DNA from: Kribbella sp. VKM Ac-2569
GTDB lineage: Bacteria > Actinomycetota > Actinomycetes > Propionibacteriales > Kribbellaceae
Assembly: GCF_004216905.1 (NCBI RefSeq)
Contig: NZ_SGXJ01000001.1
Location: 2,108,001-2,172,000 of the forward strand
Direction of reading: 5' to 3'
DNA length: 64,000 nucleotides
Below are positions 16,323 to 24,930 of this stretch, piece by piece. Under the pieces are notes generated by a model. That model ran no database searches. It worked only from the letters and a program-made list of their open reading frames with translations, and was not told where the DNA came from. Each line of letters starts with the position of its first letter. Position 1 is the stretch's first letter. The translations under genes and the position numbers were made by a program.

Positions 16323-17686
16323 ACGCGCTCCCGGGTGAGCGGGCCACCCTTGCGCAGGTAGCAGAAGTACGTCACCGCGAGGCAGACCACGTAGAACCCG
16401 CAGAACACGTACAGCGCCGGGATCAGCGAGCCGAAGTTGCTCGTCGACATCGCGAATCCACGCGGGACCAGGAAGCCGCCGTACGCGCCGACCGCGGACG
16501 CGATCCCGATACAGGCCGCCGCCTCACGCCGGGCCCGGCCCGGGTCGCCCGGCGTGGTGAGCCGGAAGACCGCCGGAATCATCCGGTACGTCGATCCGTT
16601 GCCCGCGCCGCTGGCGACGAACAGGCACAGGAAGCTGATCAGGAACGCGGTGAAGCTGCCCGCCTTCAGCGACACGATCGCGGCCAGGATGCCGAGGCCC
16701 ATCACCACGAACGCGCACACCGTCACCCACGCGCCGCCGAGCTTGTCGGCCAGCTTGCCACCGAACGGCCGCGCGACAGACCCGACCAGCGCACCGAGGA
16801 AGGCGATGTGCGCCACCGTGATCTCGGGGAAAGTGGACTTGATCAGCAACGGGAAGGCTGCACCGAAGCCGATGAACGAGCCGAAGGTGCCGATGTACAG
16901 GAAGGAGATGATCCAGGTGTGCGGCCGCTTCGCCGCGAGCACCGAGGCACGGAACGACGAGGTTGCCGCGGAGAGGTTGGCCATTGACCTCCAGGCCCAG
17001 ACCGCGGCCACGAGGATCAGCGGGATCCACATCAGACCGGCCCGGTTCAGGCTCAGCCCGGCCCCGGCGACGATCACGATCGGAACCGTGAGCTGAACCA
17101 CCGCGACGCCCAGGTTGCCACCGGCCGCGTTCAGGCCGAGCGCGGCGCCCTTCTCCTTCTCGGGGTAGAAGAACGAGATGTTCGTCATACTGCTGGCGAA
17201 GTTTCCGCCGCCGACACCCGCAGTGGCCGCGATCAAGGCCATCACCCAGAACGGTGTGTCCGGCTGGGTCATGAAGTACGAGAGCCCGGTTGCCGGGATC
17301 AGCAGCAACAACGCCGACACGATGGTCCAGTTGCGGCCGCCGAACTTCGGAACCGCGAAGGTATAGGGCAAGCGCAGCGTCGCACCGACCAGGCTCGGCA
17401 GCGCGACCAGCCAGAACAGCTGGTCGGTGCTGTAGGTGAAGCCCGCCCTCGGCATCGACACCACGACGATGCTCCACAGCTGCCACACCGAGAAGCCGAG
17501 GAACTCGGCGAAGATCGAGGGCCACAGGTTCCGCCGCGCCAGCGCCCGGCCCTTCCCGGCCCAGAACGTGGCGTCCTCGGGATCCCAGACATCGATCCAG
17601 CGCCCGCGTCGCGGGGCCTCGACCGTGCCGACCGCGCCACTTCCTTCGCGGGTGGCGACAGCCGCTTGTCCTGCCTCGAGCGTCAT
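16319..17686 (-). CDS. narK: nitrate/nitrite transporter, MFS family
   Basis: A 455-residue, 12-helix major facilitator with NarK nitrate signatures: GVGGGNFASSMTNISFFYPE then GLNAAGGNLG in the first half, and ASGAGNGSTYRMIPAVF in the second. It imports nitrate, or exchanges it for nitrite, for the reductases encoded downstream. I chose the ATG at 17686, which has GGAGAC 7 bases upstream; the frame opens 9 codons earlier at a GTG with no ribosome site. It is the first gene of the nitrate operon, with a GlnR-type box about 60-90 bases upstream. Confidence 0.93.
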   Translation of the reverse strand: MTLEAGQAAVATREGSGAVGTVEAPRRGRWIDVWDPEDATFWAGKGRALARRNLWPSIFAEFLGFSVWQLWSIVVVSMPRAGFTYSTDQLFWLVALPSLVGATLRLPYTFAVPKFGGRNWTIVSALLLLIPATGLSYFMTQPDTPFWVMALIAATAGVGGGNFASSMTNISFFYPEKEKGAALGLNAAGGNLGVAVVQLTVPIVIVAGAGLSLNRAGLMWIPLILVAAVWAWRSMANLSAATSSFRASVLAAKRPHTWIISFLYIGTFGSFIGFGAAFPLLIKSTFPEITVAHIAFLGALVGSVARPFGGKLADKLGGAWVTVCAFVVMGLGILAAIVSLKAGSFTAFLISFLCLFVASGAGNGSTYRMIPAVFRLTTPGDPGRARREAAACIGIASAVGAYGGFLVPRGFAMSTSNFGSLIPALYVFCGFYVVCLAVTYFCYLRKGGPLTRERV

Positions 17687-17715
17687 CGCAAGTCTCCGAT
17701 CATCCGACCTCACTG

Positions 17716-17721
17716 ATTAGG
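17716..17721 (-). promoter_or_regulatory. -10 element of the nitrate operon promoter
   Basis: CCTAAT on the minus strand would start transcription near 17709 and leave a ~23-base leader containing the GGAGAC ribosome site of narK. The matching -35 position reads CACCCC, which is poor. A weak -35 is typical of a promoter that needs an activator such as GlnR or NnaR. Confidence 0.5.
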
Positions 17722-17742
17722 CCAGGACGCTATGACCGGGGT

Positions 17743-17780
17743 GTTTCCACGTAGTCATCTTGTTGTTACGTCGCCGAAAC
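17743..17780. promoter_or_regulatory. GlnR-type nitrogen control operator upstream of narK
   Basis: GTTAC-N6-GAAAC (17765-17780) is an exact match to the GlnR box gTnAc-n6-GaAAc known from Streptomyces. Next to it GTTTC-N6-GTCAT (17743-17758) is the reverse orientation with one mismatch. The pair lies about 35-70 bases upstream of the predicted narK transcription start, a normal activator position. It supports induction of the whole nitrate operon by nitrogen limitation. Confidence 0.75.
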
Positions 17781-17833
17781 GGCTCCCGCACACCCGTCGC
17801 GGGGTGGTGAGAGGTTCCGGGTACTGTTCCCGC

Positions 17834-19951
17834 GTGAACCGGTGGAGGTGGAGGGCGGGGATCGCCGCCGTACTCATCATTTGGCTCGTGCTGGGCGCCC
17901 TTGGCGGACCGGCGGTCGGAAAGCTGAGCGAGGTCCAGCAGAACGACAACGCCAACTTCCTTCCGAAACAGGCCGAGTCGACGGTGGTCGCCAACGAGAC
18001 CGCCAAGTTCGTCGACTCCAGGGCGCTGCCGTACTTCGTCCTGGTCGAGCGTGACTCCGGGATCACCGCCGACGACCTCGCCAAGGTCAAGGCGTTCCAG
18101 GCGAAGCTCCCCACACTCGATCTCGGCGCCGGCAAGAAGCTCGGCGACTACCTGGCCGGTCCGGCCACGCCGGCGGTCCCGTCGGAGGACCGCAAGGCGC
18201 TGCTGCTCACGGTGCAGATCGACCAGAACCGCGCCGACGAGGTGGTCGACGAGGGCGTAACGGTCCTGTACGCCGTCGCGGACGGCCTGCGGACCGACAT
18301 CAAGCAAGACCTCACACCAACTGGTCTCACCGTCTACGTCACCGGTCCGGGCGGGGTGTTCGCGGACTTCGTGGTCGCGTTCAGCGGGATCGACGGGATC
18401 CTGCTCGGCGTCGCGCTCGCGGTCGTGTTCGTGATCCTGCTGATCGTGTACCGCAGCCCGATCCTCCCGGTCGCCGTACTGCTCACCGCGGTCTTCGGTC
18501 TCGCGCTCGCCGCACTCGTGGTCTATCCGCTGGCGAAGAACGGCGTACTGCAGCTGAACGGTCAGAGCCAGGGCATCCTCTTCATTCTGGTCGTCGGCGC
18601 TGCGACCGACTACTCGCTGCTGCTCGTCTCCCGTTACAAAGAGGAACTGCACGACTACGACAGCAAGTTTCAGGCGATGCGGGTCGCGTGGCGGGCCTCG
18701 ATCGAGCCGATCGCGGCCAGCGCGGCGACGGTCATCCTCGGTCTGCTCTGTCTGCTGCTGTCGCAGCTCGGCAGTACAAAGGGCCTCGGGCCGGTCGGAG
18801 CGCTCGGGATCGCCGGTGCGCTGATCGCGTCGATGACGTTCCTGCCCGCGATCCTGCTCGCGTTCGGCCGGCGGATCTTCTGGCCGTCGATCCCGCGCGT
18901 CGACCATGTGCACTCCAGCGACCAGGTCGGCGGGCGCCGGCTCTGGGGACGCGTGTCGGGCCTGGTCGGCCGGCGCTCCCGGCGGGTCTGGGCGATCTCG
19001 GCGCTCGCCTTGGTCGCCTGCGCCGCGTTCCTGCCGACGTTCAGGGCCAGCGGCACCTCGCAGGAGGACCTGTTCCTGAACAAGGTCGAGTCGGTCACCG
19101 GCCAGGAGCAGCTGGCCAAACACTTCGACGCCGGAGCGGGTACGCCGGTGCAGATCCTGACCCCGGTCGCTCTGGCCGATCAGGTGGTCCAGACCGCGAC
19201 GCAGGTCGACGGTGTCGGCGGGGCCTCCGCCTCGGTCGCTCCCGGCGTACCGCCGAAGGTTGTCGACGGCAAGGTACTGGTCCAGGCCACCCTGAAGGTG
19301 CAGGCCGACTCACCGGATGCGACCAAGGTGGTCAAGCACCTGCGGACCGAGCTCGATAAGGTCAGCCCCGACATCCTGGTCGGCGGCAACACCGCGATCA
19401 ACCTCGACGTACTCGACGCCGCGCAACGCGACCTGCGAGTGATCATCCCGACCATCCTCGCGGTCATCTTCGTCGTCCTGATGCTGCTGCTGCGTTCGCT
19501 GGTCGCCGCGATCCTGCTGGTGATCGCGAACGTCCTGTCGTTCGGCGCGACCGTCGGCGTCAGCGCGCTGATGTTCAACCACGTCTTCAAGTTCCCCGGC
19601 GCCGACCCCGGCATCCCGCTCTACGCGTTCGTCTTCCTGGTTGCCCTGGGCATCGACTACTCGATCTTCCTGATGACCCGCGTCCGCGAGGAGTCCCAGG
19701 AACACGGCACCAGACCCGGCATCCTGGTCGGCCTGGCCGTCACCGGCGGCGTCATCACCTCCGCCGGCGTAGTCCTCGCCGCCACCTTCTCCGCCCTGGC
19801 CGTCCTCCCCATCCTCTTCCTCGCCCAAATAGCCTTCATGGTCGCCTTCGGCGTCCTCCTCGACACCACCGTCGTCCGCTCCCTCCTAGTTCCCTCCCTG
19901 GCCCACGACCTAGGCAAAAAAGTCTGGTGGCCCAGCAAACCCGCGTCCTAG
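17834..19951 (+). CDS. MMPL family transporter (RND superfamily)
   Basis: A 705-residue membrane protein with the MMPL duplication: one N-terminal helix, a ~150-residue extracytoplasmic loop, then a helix bundle (ILFILVVGAATDYSLLLVSR), repeated in the second half (LYAFVFLVALGIDYSIFLMT). The GAATDYSLL and GIDYSIFL stretches contain the conserved Asp-Tyr pairs of the proton path. Members export lipids or hydrophobic compounds; the substrate is unknown. I start at the GTG at 17834, with TACTGT 6 bases upstream (leaderless pattern). The longer frame from 17732 would run through the GlnR operator and encodes an unlikely Arg-rich tail. Confidence 0.88.
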   Translation: MNRWRWRAGIAAVLIIWLVLGALGGPAVGKLSEVQQNDNANFLPKQAESTVVANETAKFVDSRALPYFVLVERDSGITADDLAKVKAFQAKLPTLDLGAGKKLGDYLAGPATPAVPSEDRKALLLTVQIDQNRADEVVDEGVTVLYAVADGLRTDIKQDLTPTGLTVYVTGPGGVFADFVVAFSGIDGILLGVALAVVFVILLIVYRSPILPVAVLLTAVFGLALAALVVYPLAKNGVLQLNGQSQGILFILVVGAATDYSLLLVSRYKEELHDYDSKFQAMRVAWRASIEPIAASAATVILGLLCLLLSQLGSTKGLGPVGALGIAGALIASMTFLPAILLAFGRRIFWPSIPRVDHVHSSDQVGGRRLWGRVSGLVGRRSRRVWAISALALVACAAFLPTFRASGTSQEDLFLNKVESVTGQEQLAKHFDAGAGTPVQILTPVALADQVVQTATQVDGVGGASASVAPGVPPKVVDGKVLVQATLKVQADSPDATKVVKHLRTELDKVSPDILVGGNTAINLDVLDAAQRDLRVIIPTILAVIFVVLMLLLRSLVAAILLVIANVLSFGATVGVSALMFNHVFKFPGADPGIPLYAFVFLVALGIDYSIFLMTRVREESQEHGTRPGILVGLAVTGGVITSAGVVLAATFSALAVLPILFLAQIAFMVAFGVLLDTTVVRSLLVPSLAHDLGKKVWWPSKPAS

Positions 19952-19961
19952 GGTGCGAGCT

Positions 19962-20402
19962 ATGGAGACGTTCGAAGCAGCGATCGTGGTGAACGACGGT
20001 GGTGGGTCCTGGGTTGAGGTGCCGGGGGACGTGGTTGCTGCGCTGGGTGGGGGTGGGCGGATTCCGGTGGTGGCTACGTTCGATGGGGTCGGGTATCGGG
20101 GGTCGATTGCGTCGATGGGTGGGTGTATGGCGTTGGGGGTGTTGAAGGGCATTCGCAGCGAGTTGGGGAAAGGGGACGGGGACGCTGTGACGGTGACCGT
20201 TGAGCGGGATACCGGTGAACGGGTTGTGGAGGTACCGGAGGATCTTGCGGCGGCGTTGGCGGAGGCTGGGTTGCGGGAGGTGTTCGACGGGATGAGTTAC
20301 AGCCATCGGCGTGAGCATGTGAATGCGATCAACGACGCGAAGAAGCCGGAGACTCGGGCTCGGCGGATTGCGAAGGCCGTGGAGATGCTCAGGGCTTCTT
20401 GA
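19962..20402 (+). CDS. YdeI/DUF1905 family protein
   Basis: The 146-residue protein has an N-terminal DUF1905-like beta-barrel (FEAAIVV...SWVEVPGDVVAALG, then GYRGSIASMGGCMALGVLKG). Its C-terminal YdeI/OmpD-associated segment has the typical SYSHRREHVNAINDAKKPET and RIAKAVEMLR. The biochemical function of the family is not established. The ATG at 19962 is preceded by TAGGGT with a 7-base gap, so it may be leaderless; a GTG three codons upstream is the other option. The 3' end overlaps the convergent LuxR gene by 14 bases. Confidence 0.8.
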   Translation: METFEAAIVVNDGGGSWVEVPGDVVAALGGGGRIPVVATFDGVGYRGSIASMGGCMALGVLKGIRSELGKGDGDAVTVTVERDTGERVVEVPEDLAAALAEAGLREVFDGMSYSHRREHVNAINDAKKPETRARRIAKAVEMLRAS

Positions 20403-23394
20403 GGGAGGCGAGTTCGGTGCGGTTGGAGACGCCGAGTTTGGCGTAGACGTGGGCGAGGTGCGTCTTGACCGTGCCGCGGCTGATGAACAGGCGCTCGCCG
20501 ATCTCGGGGTTGCTGAGGCCCTCGACCGCGAGCGCGACCACCTGTTCCTCGGTCGGCGTGAGGCTGGCCCAACCGGACGACGGCCGTCCGCGGGCGCCGC
20601 GGGTACGCCGGGCATACGCGACGGCCTCGTCCAACGGGAGCGCCGGCTCGTCCTGACCACCGGCAAGCACCGGGAGATCGGGAGGCGTTGCCAGGCCGAG
20701 CGCCGTACGGGCGGCGGATGCGGCCCCGCCGAGACGAGCCGCGTCCGCCGGACGATTCGTGTGGATTGCCAGGAGGGCAAGGGATTCCAGGCTGTCGACG
20801 ATGTACGTGCGTAGGCCGTGGTCGACGCGGATCGTCAACGCCTGGTGCAGGAGGTCGGCCGCCTTGTCCGGGTGTTCGGTGATCGCAATCCGGCCTAGTT
20901 GGTCGAGCGCATCCGCCAGGATCCGCGGGAGGTTGTAGCGCCGCGCCAGCTCCGCCGCGCGTTCGAGCAACTCGGTCGCGTCTTGTCCGCCTGCACGCCT
21001 AGCGGCGGCGACAGTGGGGAGCAACATCGCGGGTGCGAACGTCCCGGCGAGCGGACTGTCCGGCGCGGTGTCGCGGGCCAGCCATTCGACCGCTGCGTCG
21101 TACTCGCCGCTCCAGTACGAGATCAGCCCCATCACCTGACCGAGATTCGGTACGACGGCTCCCGCCGTGTCGGCCAGCTCGAGCAGCGGCCGCATCAACT
21201 CGCGTGCTTCGTCGAGTCGGCCCGTTCTGGCCAGCACCGACGCCAATTGTCCGCGGGCGGTGCCGACGCGGTGGAAGTCGGCGAGCGGTTCGGCGGCGGC
21301 CAGGGCGCGTTCGGCGATCTCGACCGCCTTCAACGGTTCGCCGGTGGAGACCAGGCTCTCGGACCAGACGGTCAGCACGGTCGAGGCGATACCGCGTTCA
21401 CCGCTGGTGATCAGACCGTCGGCGGCGCGATCGAGCAGCGGGCGGAGGTCGTCGTGGCGATCCCACAGCGAGAGCAGCACACACTGCAGGGCGACGTTCG
21501 CGTTCCGGGCCGATTCGTCGCCGATCCCGTCGGCCAGCTGTACACCCTCCGCCGTCAGATCCCACGCTTTCTGGAAGTCGGTGAAGAACTCACCGACCGC
21601 GACCAGCGCGAGGAACAGCGAACGCAGCCGGTCGTCATCCAGTTCGGTCGCGAGCTCGAGCCCGCGCCCCGCCGCGTCGTACCCGAAAGGGTCGACCGTG
21701 TCGGCAACAGTCGCGTACCCGTAGAGCAAACGGGCCTGCAGCAACGTTCTGTCGTCCGGCGCGCGCTCGATCGCGCGGCGCAGGTAGCCGATACCCTCGT
21801 TGCCGGTCGCCTGCAGGTTCCACAGCCACCGCAGCGCCGCGGCGAGACGTCGGCCGCGTTCCGGATCGTCCGCGGAAAGTCCGTTTTCCAGGGCGGCGCG
21901 GTAGTTCTCGCGGTCCGGTTCGATGAGAGCACGCCAGGCGTCGCGATCCTTGTCCAGCAAGGGTTCTGCCGCCTCGGCGACCTCGAGGAAATGGTCGAGA
22001 TGCCGGTCCCGTACGTCGTCGTTCGCCGTCAAACGTGTTCCGGCGTACTCGCGGATCGTCTCCAGCAACCGGTACCGCCCGCCCTCGGCGACGACGAGCG
22101 ATTTGTCGACAAGCCGCGCGAGAACTTCCAGTACGGCGCCGCAGACGGCCGATGCGGCGTCGAGGGTGAATCCTCCGGCGAAGACCGCCAGCCGGCGGAA
22201 GACACGGCGCTCGTCCTCGTCGAGCAGGTCGTAGCTCCAGTCGATCGACGCGGCGAGAGTGCGCTGGCGAGCCGCCACACCACGAACGTTCTTCGTCAGC
22301 AGACCAAATCGATCGCTCAGGCCTGCCAAGATCTGTTCCGGCGTCAGCGTGCGGACCCAGGCGGCTGCCAGCTCCAGCGCCAGAGGAATACCGTCCAAAC
22401 GCACGCAGATCGAGCGGATCGCCTGGTCCGACTCGGGCTGCGCAAAACCGCCGGCACGCTCCAGGAACAACGCTCGCGCCTCGTCCGGAGCAAGTGCGGG
22501 CACGCGCCAGATCGCCTCGCCGGGAACGTCCAACGGCTCCCGGCTCGTCGCGAGAATGGAGACCTCCGGGCAGCCGGTCTGGAGGGCCACGACGAACTCG
22601 GCAACACCCTCGATGATCTGCTCGCAGTTGTCGAGGCAGATCAACGCGCGTTTGGTACGGAGCTGCCCGATGAGCAGCCGGTCACCGGACTCGACCAGGA
22701 GACCGATCGCGGCAGCGACCGTCTCGGGGATTTGCGCACTGTCGGTGACAGCGGACAGGTCGACCCACCAGACGCCGTCCGGCCAGCGTTCGGCCAGTTG
22801 CGCCGCGGTCTGCGCGGCCAGGCGGGTCTTTCCGCTACCACCCGGTCCCGTCAGGGTGACGAGACGGCTGCCGGAGAGTTGGGTGCGGAGCGCTGCGACC
22901 TGGGTCTCCCGGCCAACGAAGCTGGTGAACATGACCGGAAGGTTGTTCGGTACCCCGTCCAGGGACCGCAACGGCTCACCGGTGGAGGTGAGCTCGAAGA
23001 CCCGCTCCGGTGAGCCGAGATCCCGCAACCGGTGCATGCCGAGATCGATCACCTCCGTGAGTCCGGCGGCAGTTGTTGCTGTCAGCAATGTCTGGCCAGG
23101 GTTGGCGATCGCCAGCAGATGCTCGGCATGCCGGACTGCCTGCGTCGTCGAAGGTGCCGTGTGCAAGGCGATCCGGAGCAGCTCACCAGCAGGTACCTGG
23201 GAGGCTGCGTCCCGGAGCGATTGCGCTGCGGAGGTCGCGTCGAGCGGGTCGGCGTACACCAGGACGGGCCATCCGGCGTCCCGCCGTACCAGCTGCTCCC
23301 CCGGTAGCTCGGCGGCCAGGCCGGCCAGGCGTGCGTAGGCGGGTGCGCTGGCGGCACCGGCGTACGACGCGATCAGGACTGTCACCCCACCCAT
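20389..23394 (-). CDS. large LuxR-type regulator: degenerate cyclase domain, STAND ATPase, TPR-like repeats, HTH
   Basis: The 1001-residue protein has four parts. Residues ~1-140 resemble a class III nucleotide cyclase domain (RIALHTAPSTTQAVRHAEHL, then LLTATTAAGLTE and HRLRDLGSPERVFEL) without the metal-binding aspartates, so it is probably a sensor. Residues ~155-480 are an NB-ARC/STAND ATPase with Walker A GPGGSGKT (183-190), Walker B ALICLDNCE and ATSREPL. A long TPR-like helical region follows. The C-terminus is a LuxR HTH (LTPTEEQVVALAVEGLSNPE; GTVKTHLAHVYAKLGVSNRT). The ATG at 23394 was chosen because the domain starts there; upstream codons are non-conserved. It is divergent from the Nramp gene, a possible target. 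Confidence 0.85.
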   Translation of the reverse strand: MGGVTVLIASYAGAASAPAYARLAGLAAELPGEQLVRRDAGWPVLVYADPLDATSAAQSLRDAASQVPAGELLRIALHTAPSTTQAVRHAEHLLAIANPGQTLLTATTAAGLTEVIDLGMHRLRDLGSPERVFELTSTGEPLRSLDGVPNNLPVMFTSFVGRETQVAALRTQLSGSRLVTLTGPGGSGKTRLAAQTAAQLAERWPDGVWWVDLSAVTDSAQIPETVAAAIGLLVESGDRLLIGQLRTKRALICLDNCEQIIEGVAEFVVALQTGCPEVSILATSREPLDVPGEAIWRVPALAPDEARALFLERAGGFAQPESDQAIRSICVRLDGIPLALELAAAWVRTLTPEQILAGLSDRFGLLTKNVRGVAARQRTLAASIDWSYDLLDEDERRVFRRLAVFAGGFTLDAASAVCGAVLEVLARLVDKSLVVAEGGRYRLLETIREYAGTRLTANDDVRDRHLDHFLEVAEAAEPLLDKDRDAWRALIEPDRENYRAALENGLSADDPERGRRLAAALRWLWNLQATGNEGIGYLRRAIERAPDDRTLLQARLLYGYATVADTVDPFGYDAAGRGLELATELDDDRLRSLFLALVAVGEFFTDFQKAWDLTAEGVQLADGIGDESARNANVALQCVLLSLWDRHDDLRPLLDRAADGLITSGERGIASTVLTVWSESLVSTGEPLKAVEIAERALAAAEPLADFHRVGTARGQLASVLARTGRLDEARELMRPLLELADTAGAVVPNLGQVMGLISYWSGEYDAAVEWLARDTAPDSPLAGTFAPAMLLPTVAAARRAGGQDATELLERAAELARRYNLPRILADALDQLGRIAITEHPDKAADLLHQALTIRVDHGLRTYIVDSLESLALLAIHTNRPADAARLGGAASAARTALGLATPPDLPVLAGGQDEPALPLDEAVAYARRTRGARGRPSSGWASLTPTEEQVVALAVEGLSNPEIGERLFISRGTVKTHLAHVYAKLGVSNRTELASLKKP

Positions 23395-23486
23395 GGGCGA
23401 CAGTCTGCCATTCGGCCGTATGGGGTCGCCGTTGTCGACAGTATTCGCTACCCTCCCGAAAGGGGGTCCAGGAAGTGAGGAGCCTG

Positions 23487-24923
23487 ATGGCAGACACCGC
23501 ATCGACTGACCACGGACGATTCGCGCTACCGACCAAGAACCTGCCCGCACCGCAGGTTCGCGACCTTCCCGATCCGCCCACCAAGACCTGGAAGATCATC
23601 GGCCCCGGCATGGTCGGCGCCGGGGTGGGGCTGGCCTCGGGAGAATTCATCCTCTGGCCCTACATCTCCAGCCAGATCGGCCTGGTGTTCCTCTGGGGCG
23701 CCGTCGTCGGTGTGGTGGTCCAGTGGTTCCTGAACATGGAGATCGAGCGGTACACGCTGGCAACTGGTGAGACAGCGTTGACCGGCTTCAACCGGTACGG
23801 GAAGCACTGGGGCCTGTTCTTCGCGATCATGACGTACTTCGCGAACCTCTGGCCGGGCTGGGCAACGAGCTCGGCGAGCATGCTCACGTACCTGTTCGGC
23901 GCCGGCAACCCGCGCTGGATCGCGATCGTCATGCTGGTGGTGATCGGCGCGATCCTGACCCTCGCGCCGGTCGTCTACGTGATGCTCGAGCGGTTGATCG
24001 CGGTGAAGATCGCGGCCGTCGCGCTGCTCGTCGTCCTCGCGCTCGTGTTCGCGATCCGCGGGAAGACGTACGGCGCGCTCGGGGACGCGGTCACGCACCC
24101 GCAGTTCCCGGCCGAGCAGCTCGGGTTCGCGCTGGTGATGGGCGCGATCGCGTACGCCGGAGCAGGCGGCGGCCAGAACCTCGTCCAGAGCAACTGGATC
24201 CGCGACAAGGGCTTCGGGATGGGCCTGCACGTGCCGCGGCTGACGTCCCCGGTGACCGGTGAGACCGAGGCCGACCCGACCGCCAACGGGTACACGTTCC
24301 CGCCGAACGACGAGAACCTGGCCCGCTGGAAGCGCTGGTGGAAGTTCGCGAACATCGAGCAGGCCGCGACCTTCGTGGCGATCACCGTGGTGACGATCAT
24401 CTTCACTTCGATGCTCGCGCACGCCACGTTGTTCGGCGACAGCGCCGTGAAGAACAACATCAGCTTCCTGAAGATCGAGGGTACGACGCTGCAGACCCTG
24501 GTGGGTGGCTGGTTCGGCTACCTGTTCTGGGCGATCGGCGCCTTCTCGCTGTTCGCCGCGGCGGCCGGCATCGTCGACTACACGTCCCGGCTCGCGGCCG
24601 ACATGGTCAAGGCCCGGTACCTCCGTGAGTCGAAGGTGTCCGAGTCCAAGCTGTACTTCTGGCTGGTCTGGGGACTCGTTGCCTTCGGCATCATCGTCCT
24701 GCTGGCCGGTGTCACCCAGCCGCTGGTGCTCCTGGTGATCTCCGCCTGCACCGCCGGCACCATGATGTTCTTCTACTCCGGCCTGCTGTGGTGGATGAAC
24801 TCGAGGGCCCTCCCGCGCGCCATCCGGATCACCACCTGGCGCTCGGCCGTCCTCTGGTTCTCGTTCCTGGCCTTCGGATTCCTGGCCGTCTTCACCATCA
24901 TCGACCAGGCCAAGAAGCTGTAG
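23487..24923 (+). CDS. Nramp-type divalent metal transporter homologue
   Basis: The 478-residue protein with about 11-12 membrane helices resembles the Nramp/MntH superfamily. It has the first-helix segment IIGPGMVGAGVGLASGEFIL, where canonical Nramps have a DPGN motif that I do not see here, so manganese or iron transport is uncertain. Similar DPGN-less proteins form a separate actinobacterial branch. A soluble stretch of ~50 residues (residues ~245-295, PRLTSPVTGETEADPTANGY) interrupts the membrane core. GAGGAG lies 4 bases before the ATG at 23487. It is divergent from the LuxR/STAND gene. Confidence 0.78.
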   Translation: MADTASTDHGRFALPTKNLPAPQVRDLPDPPTKTWKIIGPGMVGAGVGLASGEFILWPYISSQIGLVFLWGAVVGVVVQWFLNMEIERYTLATGETALTGFNRYGKHWGLFFAIMTYFANLWPGWATSSASMLTYLFGAGNPRWIAIVMLVVIGAILTLAPVVYVMLERLIAVKIAAVALLVVLALVFAIRGKTYGALGDAVTHPQFPAEQLGFALVMGAIAYAGAGGGQNLVQSNWIRDKGFGMGLHVPRLTSPVTGETEADPTANGYTFPPNDENLARWKRWWKFANIEQAATFVAITVVTIIFTSMLAHATLFGDSAVKNNISFLKIEGTTLQTLVGGWFGYLFWAIGAFSLFAAAAGIVDYTSRLAADMVKARYLRESKVSESKLYFWLVWGLVAFGIIVLLAGVTQPLVLLVISACTAGTMMFFYSGLLWWMNSRALPRAIRITTWRSAVLWFSFLAFGFLAVFTIIDQAKKL

Positions 24924-24930
24924 CGATCCG

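Noticed and set aside
14334..16361. 675-codon + strand open frame
   Set aside because: Antisense to nasA, whose Fe-S and molybdenum motifs are intact on the minus strand.
17732..17833. N-terminal extension of the MMPL gene
   Set aside because: The stretch contains the GlnR boxes and encodes an Arg-rich tail unlike MMPL proteins; GTG 17834 has a -10 hexamer 6 bases upstream.
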